Assembly (NCBI GenBank): GCA_951799445.1
Contig: OX637292.1
Span: forward strand, 20,959,296-21,023,295
DNA from: Pseudisothecium myosuroides
Taxonomy: Eukaryota; Streptophyta; Bryopsida; Hypnales; Lembophyllaceae
Direction: 5' to 3'
DNA: 64,000 nt
Under the pieces are notes generated by a model. It searched no databases and was not told the DNA's origin. It saw only the letters and a list, made by a program, of their open reading frames with translations. The position numbers and the translations under genes were made by a program. Positions 50,325-61,508 of the stretch are shown here, in pieces. The first letter of the stretch is position 1, and every line of letters begins with the position of its first letter.

Positions 50325-50895
50325 CTCCCTCTGTCCCACTAAAAACCTCCAAAAATCTTCCCCATGAGGGATTAACTATAGTTTTAGTCTTTGTGTCAGT
50401 GATACATACATTCTAAAACCAATAACCTATTCCCTAGATCTATGCAAAATCTCCAACTTAGGCGCCATCGTTTAGGCATCCAAAATCTATGTGGAAAGTG
50501 TCATATTTGAGCATCGTTTATAAATGCCGCTAGCTCGTCATTTCTAATGATTTAAAGGTTGGTGGCAATAGTGGGATTGTAGAAATATATGCTCCCAACC
50601 TAAATACCACATCTACGAAACATGACCCCCTTCATGAACATATCTCTATAGTGCCAAAGTGGTCCCCCAATCCATTGTCAACACAACTATTTGACAAAGC
50701 AGCAAGTACAAGGTGCCTCATATGGGCAAGGCCAAGCTTACTAAGAGAAGAATATTCCTTGATTGCTTGCCACTTATTCCCATAAGGTCATTCAATATAG
50801 CCAATGCTTATTCAATGGTCAAAATTAGTAAATGGTGGTTTTTAGTGGGACAAAAATTGTGCCTCATTTGGATGTTTGTAGTGGGACAGAGGGAG
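50325..50895. mobile_element. Stowaway-type MITE, well preserved
   Basis: Ends CTCCCTCTGTCCCACTAAAA and TAGTGGGACAGAGGGAG are near-perfect inverted repeats, flanked by TA (50323-50324, 50896-50897). CTCCCTC.GTCCCA is the classic Stowaway terminus. 571 bp, non-coding, a relative of the copy nested at 20060-20636. Confidence 0.9.
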
Positions 50896-50897
50896 TA

Positions 50898-52456
50898 CAA
50901 TATTAGATCATAACCAACCCTACTACAAAGTTTACTACAAAAAAAAATCTAAGTAATTTCTCCCTAAACTATCTTAGTATTTACAAGCAAAAAATTAAAC
51001 AAACATAAAAAAGAAGACCCAATCATGGTAATTATATAACAAATGAATAGATGACTAAATGTCTCTTTCTTGACACATGTGGTAAAAATATTTCATAGGA
51101 TCTATACATTAAATTAGGTTGTTTCTTTTGTTTGTTTGTTTGAGCGAGATTTCAAGAACTATGCATCCTATAGTCACATTCATGGTATTGCTAGACTGAA
51201 GCTCTTTGTAAGGAGGGGTGCACGGACTTTGTTTCTTGGCGTTTGAACTTATGGTGTGAAAGTTATGGACAAAAAAATAAATCCTGACAAAAACTAGGCC
51301 AACCGCACATGGCTACATTAATACCAATGAACATGAACATTCTTGAGCTAGTTGGAGGTGGGAAAAAATAGTGCCTAGGATTCCATGAAATTATTATTAG
51401 ACTGAATGAGATCCAAATGACTAGGAGAGAATGGAGGAGAATTTGCATGACCCAAATCATTGTATTCATGGCCAAAGTACCGGACCTTTTTCTCCTCTAT
51501 ATAAAGATTCCTGTAGTGGATGCATAGTGCGCAGTGCTGTAATGTTAAGATGTTAAGAAGGCCGTGACATGAAAGAGTTCCAAGTGCAACTTCTTTCTCA
51601 ATTCAAGCACCTCTCTGATCAGATTTTGGGCTTCGATTCTTCAATTCCACCAACTCCCCTTCTAAAACCGTATTGAGTTACTGCAGTTGCCAGCCCAAGT
51701 CGCCTAGAATCTGGATCCTCCAGGCAAGTGCTCTCGGGACGCCGGACAAAAGCCTGACCCAATTCAAGGAAAACCGCCGACTCTCAAGCTGGAAGCATGT
51801 GTGATCACAAGCAAGCCGGGTGCTTGCCCCGCCCACACAAAACAGGTGTGCAAAACGGGAGGTAAAAACAGACCTAAAAATGGAAACACAAAAGATCCCT
51901 CTGACAAAATGGGGTGTATAATAAGATTCTCATTTACGTTATATCCTGTGTATCAGGTTCCCAGGTGTCAGAAAAATTCAGCTGACAATAGATACCAGAC
52001 GAAGCATCGTCTCACACCATAATGAACTCCCAATCCCCAATCCCACGCAGCGTCACGCGACGTCAGGAACATGATAGCAACTTCCGGACGACGCCCCCAG
52101 TCATCGCATCCGTCCAACGGTCGCAACACCAAAGGCACGAGCTTGGTATCTGGTCGTCGCAGGGTGGTGAACCCAAAAGCGCGCGCCGTGTTCGCGTCCT
52201 CCACGTATATGACCGGAAGCTTGGGAAGCAGGCCTCACAACTATGAGTTGCTCTCAACCTTGCTTGAGCTATCTGCTTCTCAGACCAATCGCGGAGAGAA
52301 ACAACAATCTCCGCTGAACAATCTCGTGGTCGTCTCTCTGTCTCTTGTTTGAAAATCAATTTTTTTTGGGAGGGGTTCGTGATATAGTCGGGTTTGGTCG
52401 CGATTGTTGGTTTTGGGGAGTATTGGCCCTTTGGAATTGCGTTGGGTGGGTTTGCG
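50898..52456 (+). promoter_or_regulatory. Upstream region of the GME gene
   Basis: No gene recognised. A TATA-box-like CTCTATATAAAG lies near 51496-51507, about 950 bases before the start codon; it may drive a spliced leader or be unrelated. The last 450 bases are GC-richer, with open frames on both strands that show no family features and probably form the proximal promoter and 5' UTR. Confidence 0.35.
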
Positions 52457-55400
52457 ATGGCGGAGAGCAATGGCAAGAGCTTCGGCGCTTACACTGCCAC
52501 GAACTTGGACCGTGAGCTGTACTGGCCTGCGGAGAAGCTGCGAATCTCCATCACGGGCGCCGGGGGGTTCATCGCGTCGCACATCGCGCGTCGTCTGCGC
52601 AGCGAGGGCCATTACATCATCGCCTCCGACTGGAAGAAGAACGAGCACATGAGCGAGGACATGTTCTGTGATGAGTTTCACCTCGTGGACTTGCGGGTCA
52701 TGGATAATTGCTTGACTGTCACCAAAGGCGCGCACCATGTGTTCAACTTGGCGGCGGACATGGGCGGCATGGGCTTCATCCAGAGCAACCACGCGGTGAT
52801 TATGTATAACAATACCATGATCAGCTTCAATATGCTCGAAGCCGCGCGGATCAATGGCGTCACAAGGTCCATAGCTCTCTCACTCTGTGTCTGTGTCTGT
52901 GTCTGCGTCCCTGTTGTCCCTGGGATTTCAGTAAAGAACACGAGCTTTTGAATTTTTTTTGAATTTTTTTTTCTTTGCTTCATTCGCGCTGTTGAGGTCT
53001 CTGGTTGGTTTCCCGGTAATAGCAACGCGTGCGTTTGAATTTCGAGTTTTCTGAGGGTTTTTGGTGTGTCGTGTCGAGTGTCTTCCACTTTTTACTTTTT
53101 TTTGTTCTTTTGGGGGCTTTTGAGACTGTGTGTACACTTGTGGTCGTAGTGCTAGGATTCCAGGAAATGGCAGTCGCTTGAAATTTAGGGACGATTGTTG
53201 CTCAGGAGGCACCACGCCGTGAAATGATCTCCCTGGTACATGGAAGGTACTGTGGGTGTCTCGTGAGCAGCTCGCCACGGAAATGGTGTCGTCTTGAGAG
53301 TTTTGGTGCTTTGCTGCGAGTCTCCAATCTTTTTTTGCTTTTCGAAATACTTTTTCTTGCGTCTGCGGTATCTAGTCCCACCCTAGCTATTCTCCTTGTT
53401 TAGTGCTATTTTGTTAAATTTCAGTGCTAAAAGGCCATGATATTACTCACTTGAATGTTGGCGACGAGTCATGCTCAGGAGACATCACCGCCTGAAATGT
53501 ACACTCCTGATACGTAGGTCATAGACTGTGTGTCTCCTGACTAGCACTTCTCCCAAAATTTGTCTCCTCGAATTCTTTGTTTCGAGTGCTCACGTTTTGC
53601 ATCACTTTTAAATCTTTTTATTCCTAAAGATTATTGCTTTCGGGAATTTGGGGGATGCAGGTTTTTCTACGCTTCCAGCGCTTGTATCTACCCAGAATTC
53701 AAGCAACTGGAGACTGACGTGAGCAGTTTGAAGGAATCAGATGCTTGGCCTGCTTTGGTATGTCCCAATCACAGTACCAAAAACAAATACTTAGGATGGT
53801 GTGTGTGTGTTTCATGATGGAGTATGGATTGGATGTGTCGGTGCCAGTTGAAAGGAAGTTGCTGATGTCCGGATTAATAAAAAAATTTGATACCTTAAGG
53901 GGTGGGTACTGATGATTGGATTTACTGGATTTACTGGCAGCAGTCCTGATTTCTGTGAATGGTCCGTGGAGAGGATGTACCAAGGGTGTACATTGCAGGG
54001 GGTGATGAATCACTGACTGGGACAAGGATGTTTTTGTGTGACAGCCCCAAGACGCTTATGGTCTGGAGAAGTTGGCCACCGAGGAGTTGTGCAAGCATTA
54101 CACTAAGGATTTCAGCATGGAATGCCGTGTTGGTCGCTTCCACAATATCTATGGCCCCTACGGAACCTGGAAGGGTAAGCAATTAGTATTTGTTGAGCTC
54201 CTCCTAGCCTAGTTCCTACTATTTGTATATGTTTTTCTCAAGAAATGAAACTGGATCTGTTGGTAGATATAACTTTAGAACTGACTGTTGAAAAGATGTT
54301 AGATGGTCTATATTCTCTTCATCTCATGATCTAAGATTTTAGGGTGTTGATAGTGTTTGTCGTAATCATTATGCTACTCCTATTAGCGCTGAGTATAGCT
54401 TCAACTAGTCGATTATAGTGAATCTTTTATAAGTTCTTAGTAATTGAAAGGACTCGAACGCACCAAAGAAATGCAGTCCTTGGTTACTGTGTGCAAGGTT
54501 CAAAGCTTTATTGTTAGATGACTTGAAAAAGATGCCAAAGGTAGTCCAGAAGCTTCTATTCAACATGCACCTACTGGCGAAGATTTACGTTGTGGAATAT
54601 GGGTGTCCCAAATTCTGTGTCCTGCTCTTAGTAGCCCTGAGTAGCTCTGACTGGTCCCCGTTTTTATATTTTCTTTTCAGTAATTGAAAGAGGATTCCAA
54701 TGCACCAAAGTAAATGATTCTTTCAAATTCAAATTCTTCAAATTCTTAGTGGTAGATGAGATTAATAATCGCTTTAAAAGTTGTTGGGGCGGTCTAGATT
54801 CTCGGAATCAGTGTGTACACGTTGTTCATTTTTTTTAGGGTGGGGAATGTTGGAATGGTGGCTAAGGATGTGAGCTGGTTGCGTGTGCACAGGTGGGCGT
54901 GAGAAGGCACCAGCTGCTTTCTGCAGGAAGGCCTTGACAGCCACGGAGTACTTCGAGATGTGGGGCGATGGCAAACAGACACGTTCATTCACCTTCATTG
55001 ACGAGTGTGTTGAAGGTGTCCTAAGGTAAACTATTCTTCTTGCATTGTACCTCTACGCATGGAAAAATATTTTTTTTCTCTAGACTTTTTTGTTGTTTCC
55101 TCTACTTTCTTTTGGCAGGCTATGGTCTTAATACTGTTAAGCTTGTATGACTGTTAACAATATTCGAAAGATATTGTCTGGCGCATCGTCAATAAGCAAG
55201 TGGGCACATAATCCCCTTATTTTATACATCTCAAGGTTAAGATATCCGCTTCGGTGTGAAAGTACCCTCGTACCACCGACCCTTTTAGTTTGGGCCCTAA
55301 ATATGGGCGAAAATGAAAAGTATGATTTCTTCATAGAATTCATTTATGGTAGCCAAATTCTTTTGAGTAAATTATCAAACTATGATCACAACTACAAATT

Positions 55401-56313
55401 GTTGCCAGATGTCCACCATCACATGTGCAACAGTAGCCCTTTTGGTTACAAGAAAAGAAAGCTTTATAAAACAGTCCTTGGTACCACAACGGCGCTTTTT
55501 GTAACAGGGCAATGACATATTCTCGTGGGTTGTTCCGCAAGAGGTTTCTGTACTTGTGACTTTTAGATAGAGTGCACGTGTATCTCGTTGCAACCCACCC
55601 TCCTTAGATTAATGAAATGTATCTTGAACTCTTATTTCCCTTTTTTCTCAGGGTTCACTCATGGATTCTTAGGTACAGGGACCTTTGCGAGAGATTTTCA
55701 CCCTAATATGTAATCATACAACTAAATTTTTAAAGCATTTCAATTCTCAAGTAGCTGTAGCATCAAAAATTTGAACATTGACTACACTGTGTTTGAAGTG
55801 TCCGATGAATGACTTCCCAGGAAACTGTAGAAACGAAGAACACACTTATTACTTCAGGAATCTTGGGTGACGTCCTTGGTGATAGTGCCCCCCCGTCCTT
55901 CTAGAGTTTCGGTGATATTTTAACATGGTTTTATGTACCAATGCAGGTTGACGAAGTCCGACTTCCAGGAGCCAGTCAACATCGGCAGTGACGAGATGGT
56001 GAGCATGAACGAGATGGCCGAGATTGTGCTCAGCTTCGACAAGAAGAAGCTGCCCATTCACCACATCCCCGGACCCGAGGGCGTCCGCGGCCGAAACTCG
56101 GACAACACCCTGATCAAGGAGAAGCTCGGTTGGGCTCCTTCCATGCGGCTCCGGGATGGGCTGGCCATTACGTACAAGTGGATCAAGGAGCAAATTGAGA
56201 AGGAGAAACATTCCAATGCGGATCTGGCGACCAAGTACGGGTCTTCCAAGGTGGTCGGCACCCAGGCGCCTGTGCAGTTGGGCTCTTTGAGAGCTGCGGA
56301 TGGCAAGGAGTGA
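52457..56313 (+). CDS. GME: GDP-D-mannose 3,5-epimerase
   Basis: Converts GDP-D-mannose to GDP-L-galactose (and GDP-L-gulose), feeding ascorbate synthesis and cell-wall galactose; cytosolic, NAD-dependent short-chain dehydrogenase/reductase fold. Exons 52457-52866, 53661-53757, 54045-54174, 54893-55025 and 55947-56313 join in frame to 378 residues (Arabidopsis: 377). Residues 30-43 hold the nucleotide loop GAGGFIASHIARRL. Cys145 (SSACIYPE), the Tyr174-x3-Lys178 pair (YGLEK) and Lys217 (GGREKAP) fall exactly at the numbers known for the Arabidopsis enzyme. The C-terminus (VVGTQAPVQLGSLRAADGKE) matches plant GMEs. An upstream in-frame ATG at 52394 would add 21 residues, but the shorter start fits family length. 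Introns 1 and 3 contain diverged tandem duplications. The gene appears intact. Confidence 0.97.
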
Positions 56314-56999
56314 AGTGAAGGCGAACAACAACAAACTCGTGAGAAAATAAATAAAATTCTAATTTATTTTTCTTCACTAAGGTTTGAATTTCCTTCACTA
56401 AGGAAGTTGAAGGATCGTGGTCGGTTGCTGGAGGCGCGAGAAGTGTCCTTCGCTGGCTTGAAGTGAAGGCTGTGTTCAGATGGAACAGAGGCACAGCCTG
56501 AACTGACTATTCTTTCCTCACAATTGTCCCTTGTTTTGGTACACAGACCGGACCTGGTATCAACTGAGTTGGCAGTCAAGGGCAACCTTGACCAAGTAGA
56601 TGATTTGGTTACTTGTAAGAAAACAGCATTTTTTTCAATAAAAAATAGAGAGCATTTGAGAACACGGGAGTCGGGGATTGCCCGGAGTTGGGATGGCACT
56701 GCTTTGTGAGTCTTTAACTTTGTTTTGCACTTGAATTTACTGGATCTCTGGAATTAGAATTGTGCAATGAGAATGACACATGTGAGGGAAGCGTGACAAC
56801 ACCCAAGATCAATTGATATAATCTGAAATTGTATTCCACAAAAAACTGATCGGAAAATAACATTCCACATGCGTCAAAGGTAACAATTAATCAGAACAGT
56901 AAGCTCAATTCTTTCTGTGGAATTTGAGACCGGTGGGAAACTCATTCTCCAAACTGTTGTCCATTGCACAGAGACCGTGGCTGGGCGGTGATTGAGGGG
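56314..56999 (+). other. GME 3' flank
   Basis: AATAAATAAAATT just after the stop (56347-56360) is a plausible polyadenylation region for GME. No further gene seen before the TTAA-flanked element. Confidence 0.45.
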
Positions 57000-57003
57000 T
57001 TAA

Positions 57004-58444
57004 CCCCTAAAGGTTCATGACTACTAGTGTGCCCTGTGCCGCTGCCAGTCAAAACAAAAGTAGAAGTATTTTTCTAATTTTTTGATTCAATAAAAACTTC
57101 GAAATTCAATAACTTTCACAGCACCGATCCAAACTCCACAAAACAAAGCTTGTGCACCCCTCCTTGCCGAGGGCTTTCCGATGATACCAAGTAAGCCACT
57201 GGGGGACACACGGTCCGGGAGATCTCAACGTAACAAACCAAACCAAACCAATAGACAAATAGTTAAACTTAAGGTATGGACGTTTTTGCCAAAAATCATT
57301 TTGAAACTGCCATTTTTAGTGCAAAGAGTGATGATGGAACAATAAACATACTTTTTTTTGGGTCACGCTTTTAGTTGTGCAACAAGCTGAATGCAAGGAC
57401 CGTTTTGCCCTTGCGTTTTATGCCTGGGGAAAATACAAGAACTTTTTATTTGCCATACATGATAAAATTTGCAAATTTTTTAGTTCATATTTGCAATCAA
57501 AGGCTCCAAATTTCCTAAAAGAGGTGTAGAAAATAAATTAATCAAGCACAAAATAGTGTCTTTTTTTTTACATTCACTCTTGGTTGGACCCCCGTATTTG
57601 GCTTGCTACACAACTATAAGCGAGACCTTTTTTTTGCATATTTAAACATATGATCTTGCATTAGACTTGCATGAGAACATGTAGAGAAAATTTCAGACAC
57701 TTTTACCATGTAGAATGTATGATGTTAGTGTTCAAAGTGAAAAAAAAAATTCTCTTCTACCTTGCTTTACAAGGTTTTAAGACTTAGGATTCCTTTGACT
57801 TTAATTTTTTGAGCTTCAAAGTTTTGAGGTTTAAATCCTTACAGTGGGAAATTGAATTAAAAAAAAATCAAATTCAAAATCAAAATCAATATTTTTCCTT
57901 CTTAAAAAAATTATTAATCAAAAGTAGATATATGATGGAAGAAAAATTAAATCATTTACAATTCAAAAATAGAATTGAAGTGTGCCAATCCTAATGGTGA
58001 GATTGTTGTAGCAAGTAAGCTATACCCTATGGGAGTTTTTGTTTTGAGAAATTGCAAAAAATTGATTTCAAAAACAAATCCTATGTATAATTTTTTCATA
58101 AAGATGCCTTAATTGCCCAAAAATCAAGACACTTCATGAATTTTAAGTCACTAAATAATCTGAATAGAATGAATTAAAGCTTTTCCTACAGACAAAAATA
58201 TATTCTATGAGTAAAAAATTTTGAAAAATTAAATTTTGAGTTTTCATACCTACATCAAATTTTTAGGAAGGCGTAATTTTTTCTCCCATACACCAAATGA
58301 AAAAAATATAATATTCCAACAAAGCTAGTACATTCTCTCACCTTCAAAAGAAATTTTTAAAAAATGCTCTAAATTTTGGCATCATAGGAACTTGCTCCCG
58401 TTCCTAAAAAACCCACTCTAGCTAGGACTATGAACATTTAGGGG
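57004..58444. mobile_element. TTAA-flanked element, copy D (longest simple member)
   Basis: Starts CCCCTAAAGGTTCATGACTA after TTAA (57000-57003) and ends with the inverse (ATGAACATTTAGGGG) before TTGA, a mutated TTAA. Its first ~280 bases match the dispersed repeat at 7520-7785; later blocks (ACTGCCATTTTTAGTGCAAAGAG, GTAGATATATGATGGAAG, AATGGTGAGATTGTTGTAGC) match copies A and B. Non-coding. Confidence 0.72.
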
Positions 58445-58448
58445 TTGA

Positions 58449-58949
58449 ACAACTTGTATAAGTATTAGAACAAGGGTCCTAATATTGATTTGTCTTCTTT
58501 TTTGATTGAGTCTTATTGGAAATTAATAGAGAAATATAGCTTCTCTTCACATTTATTTTTGAGACATTGTATGATTAAACTTTTGAAGTTTTCCAATGTG
58601 TTCATAATAAATGTATTCAAAATGAACTTGAGGTTTGTCAATATGTACAATAGGCAACAATATATGAAGTGAATTTTGCAATTGCATTGTTATTCCAAGG
58701 GGGATTTATCTTATACTTGAAAAAAAATTGGAAGACTATCATCTAGGAAAATATTATATATAGTATTAGAATTATTGATACATAAGCTTACTTTAAGATA
58801 TTAGAAATTTAGAATGGTGGAGGAAATAGTGGAGAAGATGGTAGAAGAACCATATAGTTGTTAATAGATAACTTTTAGGAGCCTAAAAGATTTTTTTTGG
58901 GTCAAAATAAGATATCTTGGTCTATAATAAAAATTCCATTAGAAGACAT
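58449..58949. other. AT-rich spacer, no gene seen
   Basis: Nothing recognised beyond low-complexity frames. Confidence 0.35.
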
Positions 58950-59215
58950 ACATAAGAGGATTTTTGAGGGCTCCAAAAGATTGCGAGTTCCCAGACTATG
59001 GGAACTTTGGGAGCGCTACCACATACGCAGTCTGACGTGGTCACATGAGTGCCACATCAAATATTAATATTTAATTATTTTTTAATTATTTTTTGAAAAC
59101 ATTATTTTTTATTATTTTTTATTGTTTTTTTACCATTTTTTTACTTTTTAAAATTACTTAATAATCTGAATGAGGCTGAAACGGTCTCCTAATGCCCTCA
59201 AAACTCCCTTAATGT
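58950..59215. mobile_element. TIR element related to 34908-35337
   Basis: The ends ACAT.AAG.GA..TTTTGAGGGC are inverted repeats with some drift. The interior (GAGTTCCCAGACTATGGGAACT, GCTACCACAT, CAGTCTGACGTGGTCACA) matches the other member in inverted orientation. Borders are approximate; no clear target duplication. Confidence 0.5.
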
Positions 59216-60212
59216 CAATTTCCTTTGTTTTAAAATCATCCCTCTTAATATTGAAGGAATAGCAACAAAAAATCTAAGAAGTGACTACTTCACCTATGCA
59301 TTTGTATTGCTATATTGATCCTCAATAAACACTTTTCTAGAGGATGAATTTGAATTCTTATGGAATGTTATTTTACATTAGGAAGTTTAGGATTATCCTA
59401 CTAGGAATTAATCTAAAAATTAAAGGAATTGAAAAGCATTTTAAAAGGTATTTATTTCACCCATTTATATTTTGGTAAACATGTACACTACAAGTTATTA
59501 GGAAAAACAAGAAGTTGTTTAAGAAATTGCATCAATTAAATTGAAATGAGTGGTTTCCAAATTATATGTAGTTTAAAGATTATGCGATTTTTAAAAATTC
59601 AATGAAAAGACATTGGTGTACTTTCAAAGTTGAAAATTGTAGTTGTTGGTACATTCACATAGTACTTTAGTATAGAATAGTATCCTCTTCCAAACTCAAA
59701 ATCCACAAAGAAATAGATCGTAGTATTGGTGCTACAATGTTATTGAATCACTTTTGTTTTGCCAAATTTCCTTTAACATTCAAATTTAGTTTTGTATGGA
59801 ATTTTTGAATGCTTTTAATTCCTAAACATCTTGGCATTATGCCTTGAAATTTTAATTTAAGACAGAGTAATAAATACAATGAACTCATTAGCTAAGAAAT
59901 TAGTATAGTAACAACATTTATTAATTCTATCTTGACCATTCAAAAGTCTAAGTATAGTTTCTTTACACAAACAAATGCTAATGGTTTTAATAATCATCAC
60001 ATAATTCTTGAAATATTTTGAAACTCGTTTTAAGCTTTTGAACCTTTGAAAGCAAATTTTTTTAACCCTTGGAGACTTGTTTGTTGAAGCTTTTGGCACT
60101 TCTGAAGGGAAAGTATCAACTTCTTTTTGGAGTTTTGTGTAATTGCAAAACAATGTATGAAATGAAGGAGTTTTGGATGAATAAAAATTGTAGCCTTCAT
60201 GACAATGGTTTT
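59216..60212. other. AT-rich spacer, no gene seen
   Basis: Short Lys/Phe-rich frames at 59857-60260 on the minus strand are typical of AT-rich DNA and have no recognisable domain. Confidence 0.35.
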
Positions 60213-60215
60213 AAT

Positions 60216-60363
60216 CACTATAAGAACCCCATGTTTTTGTGGATGCATTTTAATTGACATCCACGAATTTGTTTTTATGTTACGTTTGATGTTATTGTTA
60301 AACTAAAACCAGTGTGTATCAATTAAAATACAATGTCCACACAAACACATGGTTCTTATAGTG
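60216..60363. mobile_element. 148-bp CACTA-type MITE, AAT duplication
   Basis: Left end CACTATAAGAACCCCATGTT and right end, inverted, CACTATAAGAACCATGTG; similarity extends to ~43 bases including TTTTAATTGA. AAT lies on both sides (60213-60215, 60364-60366). A CACTA start plus a 3-bp duplication fits En/Spm-type elements. Shares its first eight bases with the 78-bp element at 24133. Confidence 0.78.
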
Positions 60364-60366
60364 AAT

Positions 60367-61131
60367 GATACGAGTCAAAGAGTAACCAGTTAATTTAGGT
60401 CAAGGTTAAAATTCTATAATTACTGGGGTTTGATCCTTGCAAAGAGACAATTTAAACCCATTTTGCAATGGCTTCATGAAGGCAATGAGTACCCATTCCA
60501 AAGACTTCAGCTCGGGTTGCCTCTTCATGGCCACTGTCTTTGCTTTCACTTCCATTTATAAACTTCACTTCAAAGTTGATAAAGGTCACTCACTTGCCTC
60601 TTAATAGAGAGGAACACAGCATCATAGTGAAGAATTAAAAAATCATGTTGCCTTACTGCATAATGATTGTTGTACCTGAAAATTGAGTTTTGGACCATAT
60701 TAAAATGAACATAATTGTGCTCAGGTTTATCAATTTCAACTGTCCAGAAGTCTACACAAATTTGACAGCAAACAATTACCCAATGCTCAACCTCTTGTAG
60801 TCTTGTGTATGCATAAAATTTCATGAAACATAATGTGCTGGTTTTCTCACAATTTCATGAAATGTGTGTTGGTCAAGCTTTGTGATTCATCTATCTGTCC
60901 ACACCTACAAATTCAGGAGTCATCAATCAATCTCCCATAGAAAAGCAGACACGATTTACTGCTGCGATTCTTATAAACGAATCTGAATAAATACTCCATG
61001 TGCCGATGGCAGATGAGTCAAGAGACTTTTGCATCCCCTATTCAATTCTAAATTTATTGAAAACATATATACCTCCAACTGATAGAATATAATGCAAATG
61101 TCAGTTTAACTTTTCTTTCCCAATGGTGCAG
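60367..61131. other. Spacer before a possible exon, no gene seen
   Basis: If the 61132-61508 exon is real, an upstream exon should lie here or further left, but none could be supported. Confidence 0.3.
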
Positions 61132-61508
61132 AATTGCCACTGTGGGTGTCTCTGCATGCTGTTGCTGCGATATTGAGTTGCTATCATGCATTTAGGGTTA
61201 TTACCAGGTGGAGCAGGGTGACAGCGAATGCGTTGCTAGTGGGAAGCACAGCAGTGTTTTTGAAGGAGGTGTCAGGGTACGTAGCCAAGGGCCACTTGGA
61301 TTGGCAAGCCTTCACCTCTCTTGACATGCACAAGCACGATGTGCAGGAGAAGATTGGGAGTTTCCTGGTTTTGCTGGCGGTCGGACTGCAGTTGGAGGCC
61401 TTTGGAGGTCTTTTCCAATCCAAAAGTCAGTACAAAAATCCTTCACATTTCTACCGTAATGCATGCATCAAGCTGTGTCACTGTCCCAGCTGCTACTCAG
61501 AGAATTGA
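61132..61508 (+). CDS. Possible last exon of an unrecognised three-helix membrane protein
   Basis: A splice-acceptor-like pyrimidine tract ending in TGCAG precedes a 125-codon frame that is less AT-rich than its surroundings. It shows three hydrophobic helices (LPLWVSLHAVAAILSCYHAF; ANALLVGSTAVFLKEV; KIGSFLVLLAVGLQLEAFGG) separated by polar, charged loops such as DMHKHDVQEKIG. There is no ATG near the 5' end, so it would be an internal or last exon. The final ~25 residues may be read-through past a donor. I do not recognise the family; no function is proposed. It could also be a gene fragment left by duplication. Confidence 0.4.

Noticed and set aside
52394..52456. Upstream in-frame ATG for GME
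   Set aside because: It would add 21 residues (MVAIVGFGEY...) not present in other plant GMEs; the start at 52457 gives the family length and puts the catalytic residues at the standard numbers.
52063..52792. Long minus-strand frames overlapping the GME 5' end
   Set aside because: They are antisense shadows of a GC-rich exon and leader; no domain.
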